Notes: generated by a model not told the origin, from the sequence alone. A stretch of 64,000 nucleotides of DNA from Corydoras sp. C115 (GCA_019802505.1 JAFMOC010000223.1:372001-436000); one strand, 5' to 3'; counted from the stretch's first letter, positions 45,519-57,270 are shown. A program made the numbers and translations.

Positions 45519-45925
45519 ATGTACGATACATGTGGAAAAGAGTAAAGCGATTCGGAGTTCCTATTACTACACGAGTTTGTGTCTTTCATTAGCACCAGCG
45601 ACACGTCTACACCAGTGACTGTTATACTGTTCATCCACTCCGGCTTCGTTTCTGAGTACAACCCGTTACACGCAGAGACGTGAAAGTAGTAGCGACATGT
45701 CTACACCAGTGACTGTTATACTGTTCATCCACTCCGGCTTCGTTTCTGAGTACAACCCGTTACACTCGTTCCATGTACTACCGTTTGTGTTTGGTGTAAT
45801 TACACCACAATAAATTCTGTATTCCTGCTACCTGCGTGCCTGGCTCCCTTCTGCACGTTAGAGCGCTGCGGCTCTGCGCTTCATTTGCGCAGCCGCGCTT
45901 AGCCCACGGTAGACGAGTGTGACAT
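45519..45925 (+). repeat. LTR fragment related to family B, with inner duplication
   Basis: 45790-45925 matches the last about 140 bp of family B LTRs (gctacctgcgtgcctggctc, agcgctgcggctctgcgct, gtgtgaca end; aataaa at about 45810). 45519-45680 is the reverse complement of 44588-44751, and about 75 bp of it (caccagtgactgttatactg...cccgttacac) is repeated directly at 45690-45767. Confidence 0.75.
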
Positions 45926-45929
45926 AATG

Positions 45930-46430
45930 TTGCTGATGAATTTGATTGTATTATTTTTTATTGATTTTATTTCATTTAATTTTTCAGTATCAAATGCCAG
46001 TCAGTTTAAAAATGTTTCTAGTTTAAATAAGGATTTCATTCGTTTCTGTTACAAACTAAAAAACAAAGTTAATAAAATTATTCTTTGTTCTAAGTTGATC
46101 TATATTTCTTTCTTTTTTGTTTTCTTTATTGTTAATGAGGATACATTGTTATAAAAGAGGTGTACTTATAACAAATTTATAGACAAATGATACTACAGTG
46201 GGTGTGTAAAAATACTTTTTCATCCCATTTTGTCATGTGTGGGGTGGTGGGGTGTGGGTGAGTGTGTGTGTGTGTGTGTGGGGGGCGGGGGGCGCAAAAT
46301 GTTTTCTTCTTCCTAGGGGGGGCTTAACAGAAAATAATTGAGAATCACTGAGCTATAGTAATCAGGAAATAAAACACAGTGTGTTGGGAGAGAAGAGAAA
46401 GACCAACTGAATCTTATCTGAATCTAGCTA
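45930..46430. other. Unassigned AT-rich sequence
   Basis: No gene was seen. A GT/GGGG-rich stretch lies at 46235-46300. Confidence 0.5.
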
Positions 46431-46431
46431 T

Positions 46432-46540
46432 GGTGGCATAGTGGTCAGCATGCCCGCCTCTCAGCACCGGGTATCCAGGTTCGAATACCATCCTGGAGGA
46501 GTTTCCATGTTCTTTCTGTGAGAACCCAGCTACAGGAACA
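46432..46540 (+). repeat. SINE fragment (DANA/Mermaid type)
   Basis: The tRNA-like head (tggtggcatagtggtcagca, box B ggttcgaatacc) and the start of the body gtttccatgttct. Diverged and truncated. Confidence 0.7.
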
Positions 46541-46749
46541 ATGTGTCCTAGGTCTCCAATAATGATATTTTATAGTTTAATCAATGAATCTAATCAAAGG
46601 ACCACATGAATGCAAACCTGTGATAATGTAAAAACCTGTGATAATGTAATATTTTTGATGATAATTCTTTGAATGTATCTGAAAACCAAAAATGTAGGTG
46701 CAGTACTAACAGTAAAACCTTTGTACTCAGTTGAACAGATCAGATTTAC

Positions 46750-46797
46750 CTTGTTTTTTGGAGTATATGAAGGCACAGGTGAAGGAAACAATTTCGA
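46750..46797 (-). CDS. Orphan mini-exon-like sequence, 48 bp
   Basis: The acceptor ctttttctgtctctag and donor CAAG|GTAAAT flank 48 bp on the minus strand. In phase 0 it reads SKLFPSPVPSYTPKNK and in phase 1 it is also open. Its length and Pro/Ser/Lys content resemble the TRIM mini-exons, but it lies upstream of the TRIM first exon. It could come from a neighbouring paralogue or be chance. Confidence 0.25.
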
Positions 46798-46849
46798 CTA
46801 GAGACAGAAAAAGAAATTAAATGAACACCACCAAACTGATTATTACCTC

Positions 46850-47430
46850 TGTTTTTATACTTTTCTTATAGCAAAATATTACTTTCTAAAAACCAGCATT
46901 TGCTACATTTACAAAAATTAATTTAAGGGTTGTGTTTCTTTAAGGATGATGCAGAGAAGATAAAAATATGTTATTGTTCGGTATAAAATATTCTTTGTAC
47001 ATATTCAGCTGTTAGGATCTTTTGATTTTGAAAAAGGCAGAAAGAACGAGCCTATGCAAAAATGGTCGCCTCAACTCATTTATTGAGGACAAAGAAAACT
47101 TCATGGACACCGTCAGTACCTCACGCTGGCCAGCGGGTCTGCCATCCTCAGCGTTCCGATGCTGTCTGCCTCCGGGTCTGAGTGAAAGTGCGCCTCCCGC
47201 AGTGTTTACCTGGGTATACTATATCCGTTACGTCTAGTTCCCGCCCCTTACCTGCCTAAGCCAATCACAAATTACCGCCCTAGGGTTTAAATCAGCCAAT
47301 CCAAGACCAGTATTTTGGTTCAAATCTAGCGTGTCCCACCCCACTTTCTAATGGCAGCCGGAAGAGTCCTGTGTTTGAATGCAAACTTTCGGCCATTTTG
47401 AGACGTGCACGCAATTTAAAATTCCTGACA
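46850..47430. other. Unassigned sequence before family C element
   Basis: A GC-rich tract at 47040-47240 includes a minus-strand polyadenylation-like caataaatg and may be a piece of another LTR. No gene is supported. Confidence 0.4.
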
Positions 47431-48666
47431 CAGCCAAACACCCACAATGTATTTTATGTCATTTTGGATGAACATTTTCAGTTAGATTCGTTTCTCTCAG
47501 GACACATTCTTCCTCCCCACGTCCTTTTACTGTCCCCTGATTTATGGCCCAGTTCCCTAACACCCCTCAAATCCACTCGTCTTCCTCGTCCCTCCTCGGA
47601 GGAATCCCCCCTGTTTTTATGTTCCTCCTTCCTACACCTCTATCCTCCACCTTCCCCACAGGTCCTCGATCCACATCCCTTTCCTGTCCATCGCCGCCTC
47701 GGAGGAGTCTGTGTGTGACTTCACGAGGTGTGCGATTAAGCGCCCGGTACCCCCGGCTAAACGCCGGAGCCGGCGCAGCCGTCGGGGCTGAGCTAAGCCT
47801 CCCTCCAGCTCCATCATGGAAGGGGTCCCCTCGGCGCTATCCGCACCTTCTGCTGTCCCGTTGGAGAGTGTGGGCCCGGCTGGGAGGAAACATTTGGGCG
47901 TCAGTGGGGAGTTGGATGTCTGTGGGGTCTGAGTGTGTTCCCACCCTGTGGGTGGTGGTTCCCAGTGTTGTCCTCCCTCCATGTGTGTGCCTGAGGTCCC
48001 TGATGGTGTGTGTGATGTCCTTTCTGTTCTCTGTGCGGGGATACTGGCCTTGTGGTTCCATGTGCAGGAGGAGGGGTTCCAGTGGACTTGCGGCCCGTGG
48101 TTCCAGTGGACTTGCAGCCCTCCGCTCCGTGTCAGTTGCCCTCCGCTCCGTGTCAGTTGCCCGCTGTAGTCCCCCCAGCGCCAGAGCCCGCTGTAGTCCC
48201 CCCAGCGCAATGTGTAGTCCCCCCAGCACCAGAGCCCCCTGTAGTCCCCCCAGAGCCCGCTGTAGTCCCCCCAGTGCCAGAGCCCACTGTAGTCTCCCCG
48301 CGCCGTCTTCGTCCGCTCATAAGGCTACGTCACCGTCGCGCCCTGAAATCGCCTCCACGTCCCAATAAGGCCCTGTCGCCTCTGCGCCCTCAAACAGAAC
48401 CTGCGCCGCCGTCACAACCTGATAAGGCCCCGTCGCCTCCACGCCCTCAAACGGCCCCTGCGCCGCTGTCGCGCCCTGATAACGCCCCCGTGGTCATCAA
48501 ACCCCTATGGGATCGTCAGCACACACACAGATCCACTTCGTACCGCGCTGGTGCTGACGATCATCCCGCAGGGCCCGGGGCCCCTTTGGGTTCTCCCTAC
48601 TCCCGGTCATCTGCTCCCCCTTGGTCGCCCATTTTTTTTTGGGGGGGGGGGGGGGGGGGGGGGTAA
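47431..48666 (+). mobile_element. Non-autonomous LTR element, family C (left end not defined)
   Basis: Plus-strand sequence with short tandem repeats at 48100-48300 (agtccccccagcgccagagc-like units; peptide PAVVPPAPEP) and 48340-48480 (PDKAPSPPRPQTAPAP). It ends in a 9-T run, 23 G (48641-48663), then an LTR start. No gag or pol motif. The arrangement (Pro/Ala/Val repeats, C-run, T-run, G-run, LTR) parallels families A and B. The 5' LTR was not identified. Confidence 0.6.
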
Positions 48667-48860
48667 TGTAAGGAGTGCTAGGCACTCCTCACCTGTTTTC
48701 ATTTTCTTTTCATTATTTTCGTTTATTTGTTCTCATTTAGTTAATGTATTTGTTATTTTCATTGGTTACTTTTAGTTTGCACGTGATCAGGGTTTTGTAC
48801 TTATTTCTTCTGTTTGTGCGCTACTGCTCTTTTTTTTGCCCTGCGGACATGCGCCTGACA
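48667..48860 (+). repeat. 3' LTR (or part) of family C
   Basis: It starts TGTA and at once forms a perfect hairpin, AGGAGTGC-TAG-GCACTCCT. It ends CCTGACA at 48860. At 194 bp it has no clear polyadenylation signal, so it may be internally deleted. Confidence 0.6.
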
Positions 48861-48888
48861 CCTAATATACTGTATACTACTAGATAAT

Positions 48889-48990
48889 CACAGGGGCAGG
48901 GGTAGTTGTAGACTTGTGGTTAAGGAACCAGCCTTGCAAACTGAAGGACCTGGGTTCCATTCCAAATAATAAGTTATACGAATAAAATTA
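48889..48990 (+). repeat. tRNA-like SINE head
   Basis: ggggtagttgtagacttgtggttaagg and box B gggttccattcc resemble the head of the SINE at 62640-62905 (opposite strand). The tail is not recognised. Confidence 0.5.
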
Positions 48991-48999
48991 ATTTGTACA

Positions 49000-50144
49000 T
49001 CTATATAAAATGTATGTCTTTTTAAAATTGTCAACGGAAAAAATAATATCCACTGATAATAAGTAGAGTAAGTGCATTAAACACAGCTCCAACATGAGTC
49101 AGAATCCATAACACCCCCACTAACATAATACATGTTTACATTAGTATTATGAACATTAATACTATTAAAACTGGTAGTAAAATAACAATAATAATAATTA
49201 TTATTATTATTTATTCATTCATTATCTCCCGCTTTATCCTCCATTAGGGTCGCGGTGGGGCTCCCCATGCCCATCCAGGGGAGAACGTCTCGGGCGCCGG
49301 GCAGATATACCCAGGACAGGGCGCCAATCCATCGCTGGGAATTATTATTATTATTATTATTAAGAGATCACTCCATCATAAGAGATCACTCCAAACATGC
49401 ATGCTAACTTCTTGACATCCTGCCAGTACAGTAGATCCCACACTGAAAAACAAACACACAGTCCAAATAAACATGCTAGGAGATGAGGTGGGTTTCTTTT
49501 AAATGTAAATCACATAAACCAAGCTTATTAAATTCACAAAACTTGATTGAGTGTGAGAGAAGCCTAATACTGTAGCGCCTATCCCATAATACAGTTAATG
49601 AATCACCCGCAAAATGAATGAAATCCACATTTAATTTAATAGATTTCTGTTATTATTAAAAACACTTTCTGATTTCCTTAGGTTCCTCAATTTGCTGACT
49701 TTTTTACATTTACTGTGAGATTCTTTGTTTCTGGGACCAACTCTCAGAAATGTACTGCAACTTCCAACTGTCATCCTACAGCTTGACTAAATCCTGGTCA
49801 AGTTTGTTGTAACTTAATAAAATGAACCTATTAACTGGCATCCCCAGTTTGTTAGCAGAATTATTAGGGAGTGAAAAAAACTAAGCTAAAGGATTGTGAG
49901 TGTTTAAGTTTATATGGTCAAATGACTGGCTTTCAAGCAAAGTGTAAATGGGGATATACACTCAATGACCACTCTATTAAGAAACCTGTTCAACTACTTG
50001 GTAATGCAACATACGGCCACAAACCAATGCATTTAGTCATTTAAACATTTTCAGGTAAACCTGTTAAGCTCAAAGATCAGAATGGAAGAGAATTGTGATT
50101 TTAAACAGGGTTTCTCAAAAGGTGGGCCAAGACCCAAAAGTGTA
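49000..50144. other. AT-rich sequence with a SINE tail fragment
   Basis: A minus-strand DANA/Mermaid-type SINE fragment lies at 49214-49342, flanked by (TTA)n. At 49710-49800 the minus strand has a decayed stretch resembling the W-S-L mini-exons (aacttccaactgtcatcctac) without clean splice sites. Nothing else is supported. Confidence 0.5.
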
Positions 50145-50156
50145 CCTGTTAAGTTT

Positions 50157-50525
50157 TCATTCATTCATTAATTCATTATCTTCCGCTTTATCCTATATTA
50201 GGGTCGTGGTGGGGTTCCCCATGCCCATCCAGGGGAGAACGTTTCGGGCGCCGGGCAGATACACCCAGGACAGGGTGCCAATCTATCGCTGGGCACACAC
50301 TCACTCACACAAACACGCACGCACACAGACACACACTCTTTATGGGGCAATTTGGAGAACTCCATTGACTTGATCCATGTTTTTGGACTGTGGGAGGAAA
50401 CCGGAGAACCCGGAGGAAACACACGCAGACACAGGGAGAACATGGAAACTCCTCCCAGATGGGGATTCAAATCGGGAATCCCTAGTGCTGAGAGGCGAAC
50501 GTGCTAACCACTAAGCCACCGTGCC
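50157..50525 (-). repeat. SINE (DANA/Mermaid type), with target duplication
   Basis: Full-length copy on the minus strand. The 12-bp target duplication cctgttaagttt is present at 50145-50156 and 50526-50537. Confidence 0.95.
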
Positions 50526-51011
50526 CCTGTTAAGTTTCCCTTGACAAAAGAAAGTAAAATATTTTAGCTTCATCAATGAAAAATAGAAGAGACACGATCA
50601 AGTTGAAGAAGGAAATCATGTATCCCTGGTGTGTGTGTTGTTCCCTTAAACTTTAAATAAAAAAAAATAAAATAAAAAAAAAAAAAAAAACAGTTAAAGA
50701 TTTTGGCACACATACAATATATCAGAATTAAATAAAAGTAAATACTTCTTATTATGTCTTATTTTCAAACAAATCCTTTTAAGTGCTTACATGACCTTGT
50801 TTACTGAATGCTGGCAGCCATCCCAAGTTGCAAACTTATTTAAGGAACGTACCTCCGGACCCCAACCCTGTCTGCCCCCGTAAAAAAAGAAGAAAAATGT
50901 ATAATCTACAGGTCAAAAAATTTAGAACACCACAATTTTTTCTGTTATTTACTGTAAACTATTAGTTTAATGTCTTACTACACTCTGAAATTAAAGTATA
51001 GTTCAAATAAT

Positions 51012-52132
51012 TGTTACGGTTTACCCAGGAAACCGTGAGGAGTAGGTGGATCCGCTACTCGGAACGACAAGGTCGGGGCGGGGATTAGATGTTAAACAGA
51101 GTTTATTCATCCACACACAGGTAACGTAACATTGACCGGAGAAACCCAAGCGGCTGTGGAGCTGAGGCCTGACGTCACGGCGTCCTACGTCAGCGGGGCC
51201 GTGTTCCAATCCGCAGCGTTGAACAGGGTGGAGTGTGGCTGAATACCAGGTGAACCAGGTGGGACGTAGAACTGAAAACAGAAGCATAAACACAGGACCA
51301 ACAGGAGACGAGGTGCAACAGGGCGAGACGAGAACAGGACGAGGTGCAACACAAGAAAAGGGCGTGGTGACCAGGACGAGGTGAGACCAGGACGAAGCGA
51401 GAACAGGGCGAGACTAGGAACAGGGCGAGACTAGGAACCAGGCGAGACTAGGAACAAGGCAAGACTAGGGGTGTGGGCCAGAGTGGACGAGGCGTGACAA
51501 GGGTAGGTGCACAAACCAAGACCATCTAGCCGGGAGTGACGGGCGTGAGCTGCTTAAATAGGGAACAGTGATCAGGAACCCAGGTGTGCAGAATTACAGG
51601 GGCGTGAACACAGACCAACCCACACCATGTGACCAAAACAAACCGTGACCATGTGACAATAACAAAGCATGACATGACAGCACGTGACCATAACAAAGCA
51701 TGACAGAACTAAACACAACACGTGACCATAACAAAGAATAACAATACACTAAACATAACATGGGACCATAACACAGCATGACAAAGGCTAAACACAACAC
51801 GTGACAATAACAATACTCTAACCACAACACAGCATGACAATACTCAAAACGCAACTCGGGAACATAAATCCTGACAATACGCAAAATGGGACCATAACAT
51901 AACATGACTGAGAACACACACACACACACACACCAGGTGACACAGACAAATCATACATGACAGTAAACACAACACGTGAACATAACTAAGCATAACTAAG
52001 AATACAAACAGATGACACTGACAAGGCATACATATTCGTGGACAGAGACACGGCATACATGGTGTGCAGACTGACTAAATGAGGGGCGGGGCTACCCCAG
52101 GAAGCACCACCCCTCCATGACCGACCATAACA
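51012..52132 (-). repeat. Solo LTR, 1121 bp, 5-bp target duplication
   Basis: On the minus strand it runs TGTTATGG...CCGTAACA, with aataaa near 51100 (gaataaactctg). ATAAT is present exactly on both sides (51007-51011 and 52133-52137). It contains two inner arrays: gacgaggtg/gggcgagactaggaac units (51300-51480) and acgtgaccataacaaagcat units (51620-52010). No internal region remains. Confidence 0.88.
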
Positions 52133-52300
52133 ATAATCAATTTAATTTTAAAATAAATAATGAAATCTTTAGACTAAAGTGTATTCTGAACAAATCATCA
52201 AAGTTGCCACCTAACATATATACAACAGCTGAATATACTTGTGGTTTTCTTAATACAATTTAGACTTCTTGTACAATTTAGAACAATGAAAGTTCTTTCC

Positions 52301-52673
52301 GGGGCAGCACGGTGCCTTAGTGTTTAGCACGTTCGCCTCTCAGCACTAGGGATTCCCGGTTAGAATCCCCATCTGGGTTGAGTTACATTATTCTCTCCGT
52401 GTCCGCGTGGGTTTCCTCCAGGTTCTCTGGTTTCCTCCCACAGTCCAAAAACATGGATCAAGTCAATTGAGTTCTCCAAATTGCCCCATATAGAGTGTGT
52501 TTGTGTGTGTGTCTGTGTGTGAGTGTGTTCCAGCGATAGATTGGTGCCCTGTCCTGGGTGTGTCTGCCCAGTGCACGAAATGTTGGATGGGCATGGGGAA
52601 TCCCCCCTGGATGGGCATGGGGAATCCCCCCGCGACCCTAATATATGATAAAGTGAAAGATAATGGATGGATG
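52301..52673 (+). repeat. SINE (DANA/Mermaid type), with target duplication
   Basis: Plus-strand copy with the 13-bp duplication gaaagttctttcc at 52288-52300 and 52674-52686. The segment gatgggcatggggaatcccc is doubled near the 3' end (52587-52630). Confidence 0.95.
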
Positions 52674-53322
52674 GAAAGTTCTTTCCAATTCTGTTGCAGA
52701 AGTTCCATAAATGTGTGACACTTGATTTCACTTTTCTTTCCAATTCATAGCTAATCAGCTCCATGGGGTTGAAGTCTGGAGACTTTGCTGTCATTGAATA
52801 TTTTCAAGCTATCCATCTGGTTCTTTTGTACCTAAAGTGGTTTCGGCAAAGCTTGGACTTATGTTTTGGGTCATTATGTTCTTTTATTATAAACCCCTGA
52901 CCAACTAGGTGCATACCAGACGGTACTGCATGATTCAGCAGAATGCTGTGGTAGCCATTTTGGGTCAGGGTTCCTCTCAATTTGTACAGCCCTAGACCAT
53001 TACACTTCCATGTTTAATAGACAATGTGATGTCACACACTGTGAAACCATCCTTTTGCCTACCTGAAGGTGCACAGAGATCCTGCATGATATATTGATTC
53101 ATCAGTCCATATTACCAGGGAGGTTCAGTAACATAGTCATTTGCACGTCCACGTGGGGATCTCGTTTCAAATTCTGAAGTTCTCCCAGTGTTTGGTTCAG
53201 TTTTCTCTAGGTCCTCCAGTTTCCTCCTACAGTCGAAAAACATGGATTCAAGGGAAATTGACTGCTCTAAACTGCACCTTTATCATATGTGTGTGTGTGT
53301 CTGTATGAGTAAGTGTTTATTT

Positions 53323-53688
53323 ATCATTCATTCATTCATTATCTTCCGCTTTATCCTATATTAGGGTTGGGGGGGGGGGGGGGGGTTCCCCATGCCTATC
53401 CAAGGGAGAACGTTTCGGGTGCTGGGCAGATACACCCAGGACAGGGCGCTAATCTATCGCTGGGCACACATTCACTCACACAGACACGCAAACATACACA
53501 TACACACTCTATATGGGGGAATTTGGAGAACTCAATTGACTTAACACATGTTTTTGGACTGTGGTAGAACCCAGAGGAAACCCACGCAGACACGGGGAGA
53601 ACATGGAAACTCCACCCAGATGGGGATTCGAACCGGGAATTCCTAGCGCTGAAAGGCGAACGTTCTAACCACTAAGCCACCGTGCCGC
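53323..53688 (-). repeat. SINE (DANA/Mermaid type), with target duplication
   Basis: Full-length minus-strand copy flanked by tgtttattt (53314-53322, 53689-53697). A G-run at 53371-53385 replaces the usual gtcgcggtgggg. Confidence 0.9.
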
Positions 53689-53865
53689 TGTTTATTTTTT
53701 TATTATAATTTTTTTATTATTATTATTATTTTATTTTAAAATTTTTTTTAACAAGGCAAGTCAGTAAGAACATGTTGTTATTTACAAAAACAGCCTGGCA
53801 AGTAACAAAGGCTACTCGAAAGAAAGGGGAAATGCCAAAAAAACAGAAAACAAGACAAAGATGAA

Positions 53866-53910
<45 letters not shown>

Positions 53911-53911
<1 letters not shown>

Positions 53912-54253
53912 GCGGCACAGTGGCTTAGTGGTTAGCACGTTCGCCTCTCAGCGCTAGGGATTCCCGGTTCGAATCCCCATCTGGGTGGTGTTTCCATGTT
54001 CTCCCCGTGTCTGCGTGGGTTTCCTCCGGGTTCTCCGGTTTCCTCCCACAGTCCAAAAACATGGATTAAGTCAATTGAATTCTCAAAATTGCCCCATATA
54101 GAGTGTGTCTGTGTGAGTGAGTGTGTGCCCAGCGATGGATTGGCGCCCTGTCCTGGGTCTATCTGCCCAGCGCCCGAGACGTTCTCCCCTGGATGGGCAT
54201 GGGGAACCCCTCCGCGACCCTAATAGAGGATAAAGCGGGAGATAATGAATGAA

Positions 54254-54257
<4 letters not shown>
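53911..54257 (+). repeat. SINE (DANA/Mermaid type) in TAA array
   Basis: Full-length, cggcacagtggcttagtggt to gaatgaatgaa. Both ends abut TAA repeats. Confidence 0.93.
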
Positions 54258-54286
<29 letters not shown>

Positions 54287-54618
54287 GGCAGCACGGTGGC
54301 TTAGTGGTTAGCACGTTCGCCTCTCAGTGCTAGGGATTCCCGGTTCGAATCCCCATCTGAGTGGAGTTTCCATGTTCTCCCCGTGTCTGCGTGGGTTTCC
54401 TCCGGTTTCCTCCCACAGACCAAAAACATGGATCAAGGTCAATTGAGTCAAGGTCAAATTGCCCCATATAGAGTGTGTCTGTGTGAGTGTGTGCCCAGCG
54501 ATGGATTGGCGCCCTGTCCTGGCTATATCTGCCCAGCGCCCGAAACAATCTCCCCTGAATGGGCATGGGGAACCCCCCCGCGACCCTGTTATAGGATAAA
54601 GCGGACGATAATGGATGG

Positions 54619-54620
<2 letters not shown>
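54287..54620 (+). repeat. SINE (DANA/Mermaid type) in TAA array
   Basis: A second copy in the same orientation, ggcagcacggtggcttagtg to gatggat, with a small body deletion (tccgggttc missing). Both ends abut TAA repeats. Confidence 0.93.
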
Positions 54621-54674
<54 letters not shown>

Positions 54675-54714
54675 CAAAAAAAAACCATAAAAAATCATTC
54701 AAAAACATAAACAA

Positions 54715-55061
54715 TCATTCATTCATTATCTTCCGCTTTATCCTATATTAGGGTCATGGGAGGGTTCCCAATGCCCATCCAGGGGAGAACGTTTCAGGCG
54801 CTGGGCAGATACACCCAGGACAGGGCGCCAATTTATCACTGGACACACACTGACACACACAGGAACACACTCTATATGGGGCAATTTGGAGAACTCAATT
54901 GACTTGATCCATGTTTTTGGACTGTGGGAGGAAACCGGAGAACCCGGAGGAAACCCACGCGGACATGGGGAGAACATGGAAACTCCACCCAGATGGGAGT
55001 CTAACCGGGACTCCCTAGTGCTGAGAGGCGAACGTGCTAACCACTAAGCCACCGTGCCGCC
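54715..55061 (-). repeat. SINE (DANA/Mermaid type), with target duplication
   Basis: Minus-strand copy with the 13-bp duplication acataaacaatca at 54702-54714 and 55062-55074. Confidence 0.95.
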
Positions 55062-55074
55062 ACATAAACAATCA

Positions 55075-55489
55075 GTTAAAACAAATTTAAATGTCAGCTG
55101 AATGGTACAAGGCATCAAGCTTCTGAAGAGTGCTTTTATTTGCCTTTCTGTAAATTTAGACTTGACTTTCATTTGTATGTTTGTAATATGAGTAGATAAT
55201 CAGATACCTAGATATTTATATTTACTATATATACTAGCTAGGTTGCTCACTCCCTGGTAATGAAGATAAGGGTGAGTTTAAACAAACCTTTGTCTTGGCA
55301 AAGTTTAATGACAAATGAGGTTAGCAAATTAATTCTGAACCAGGAGAAACAAGGACTGTACATGGTCAGGGGAAAAACCAGAGGCATACGGAATGGTGTC
55401 GTCTGCATACAAATGAATTAAAGCATATCCAGCGGCAAGTGGAATATTGTTTATGTATATGGAAAATATTATAGGACCTAATATTGATC
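55075..55489. other. Decayed LINE-like or unassigned sequence
   Basis: AT-rich. Phrases such as catggtcaggggaaaaacc and gtcgtctgcatacaaatgaa look like non-LTR RT coding read in reverse, but no continuous frame is present. Confidence 0.35.
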
Positions 55490-55790
55490 CGGGCGGCACG
55501 GTGGCTTAGTGGTTAGCACGTTCGCCTCTCAGCACTAGAGATTCCCGGTTCGAATCCCAATCTGGGTGAAGTTTCCATGTTATCCCCATGACCGCGTGGG
55601 TTTCCTTCCGTGGTCTCCTGTTTCCTTCCACAGTCCAAAAACATGGATCAAGGTCAATTGAATTCTCCAAATTACCCCATAAAGAGTGTGTTTGTGTGTG
55701 TGAGTGTGTGTGCCCAGCGATAGATTGGCGCCTTGTCCTGAGTGTATCTGCCCAGCGTCCAAAACGCTCTCCTCTGGATGGGGATAGAGA
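55490..55790 (+). repeat. SINE (DANA/Mermaid type), 3'-truncated
   Basis: Head gggcggcacggtggcttagt, box B ggttcgaatccc and body to ctctggatgggga. The tail is missing. Confidence 0.88.
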
Positions 55791-57270
55791 GGATGCTATA
55801 AATCATAAGCAGGAGCAAAAGGCATTACAAATTCCTTCAGCTGCATGTTTGCTGATGCTGTTATTGATAAACCACCTCTAATAAATTATATATTTATGTA
55901 AACAAGATCATAATTCATAAAGTATAATTCCATGTGAGTGAACATTTTTAATACATGTCAAATTATAAAAAGATAAATGTGACAAAGAATATTGCTCATA
56001 CACAAGGTGTATTGGCAGAACCGTCATGCCACTTCTCTTGTCGCTCAAAAGTAAGTCATGATTACAGCATACAAGATTCGTTATGTCATGATAATTACTT
56101 CAAAAAAATAATAACACATGTCCACTTTGGTCTTGCGTACTCTTCTTACGTCTACAATCACGTATTCTATTTGACCCTTGCATGTCGTTCCAGGTCGGTA
56201 GGGGCAGTAATAAACACTGAGCTGAACTGCCACGCGTCAGTACCACCGAATGAAAAATACCCAGCTACTGCTGCTTCGACTCATTTACACAGTGACAACA
56301 CTTTTTGAAATATGTCTGATTTAAAATCAATCATATAATCTGAAAAGTAAGAAGAATAAAACATGTTTAAGGTGGAGAGTTCGAGTGCTTCATTCTGCTT
56401 TAAATCGCAAGGTATGTTTAAACTTAAGCTTTTAACTGCGGAATTTCAATTGTTTTTGCATTGTTCCTATACATAACTGCTCAGATAATCACATATATCA
56501 CCTTCTAGTGCACTAGATATGCTTTCTGATGAGATTCGGGATTCAGACTCTGCTGATGCATTCATTGTAGTTTTAATTCAGGAATTATTTAATAAATAAA
56601 TATTTGACTTCACATACAAGTTTCATTGGACAGTGTGTATTTTTTCTGTCTTGTATTACGTGTGTTATTTGTGTTATGTTTTTACTTGACGTAAAATCGT
56701 TTTTCTTTATTAAAGAAGCAGTGCAGATTGTGGAACACAGTAACGCAATGTGATTATGTATTCAGGTCGCGATTTGGGACACTCGCTTAAATCTTCGAAA
56801 TGTCTCCATCCATCCTGTCCACCATGTTTGAGATTCCATCGTCTCCTGTAAATAAGATAAGGAGATGGCTTCCCTCTAAATGGCATAATGAGACTTTTCT
56901 TCCAAAGCGTTCCAGTTTATTATTTCTAATGTAAATTAGATATAAGTCAAAACATCTTATGATCTGGTTTAACAATAACATTGCTCTTTAAAGTTTAATA
57001 AGTATAAGTTGTGAATTTATTCATTTGTTGATTATATGACACTCAAAATGTTTAAATCCCTACATATTGTTTTGTGTCAGGTTCATACTGACAAAAATTT
57101 TTCATACTGACAAAAATATAATAACATGTTTATAGCAACCATTAGGAGAAGCTAAAGCAATTAATCATGATAAAAGTAATTACAATTAAGTCATTAAAAA
57201 TAAAATAAAAATAACATTAATTTTATTCATTGTCATACCCTATACATACATACATGCATGGAATGTCAGA
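55791..57270. other. Unassigned sequence
   Basis: No recognisable repeat or gene. Short open frames only (for example 55955-56308 plus, 117 codons, no known domain). A donor-like AAG|GTATGTTT at about 56412 and an acceptor-like cttatttacag at about 56845 on the minus strand are isolated. Confidence 0.4.

Larger units (their letters stand above)
50908..53125 (-). mobile_element. Tc1/mariner relic containing a solo LTR and a SINE
   Basis: The left end ggtcaaaaaatttagaacacc resembles the terminal repeat of a Tc1-type family. 52690-53120 carries transposase-region remnants on the minus strand (ctccatggggttgaagtctgg, gttttgggtcattatgttc, gattcatcagtcca). The solo LTR 51012-52132 and the SINE 52301-52673 interrupt it. 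No open transposase. Confidence 0.7.
53866..54670. repeat. (TAA)n microsatellite blocks flanking two SINEs
   Basis: TAA arrays at about 53866-53910, 54256-54286 and 54620-54670 flank two plus-strand SINE copies. Confidence 0.95.

Noticed and set aside
55955..56308. A small protein-coding gene
   Set aside because: 117 codons without a recognisable domain, poor composition, and no splice partner.
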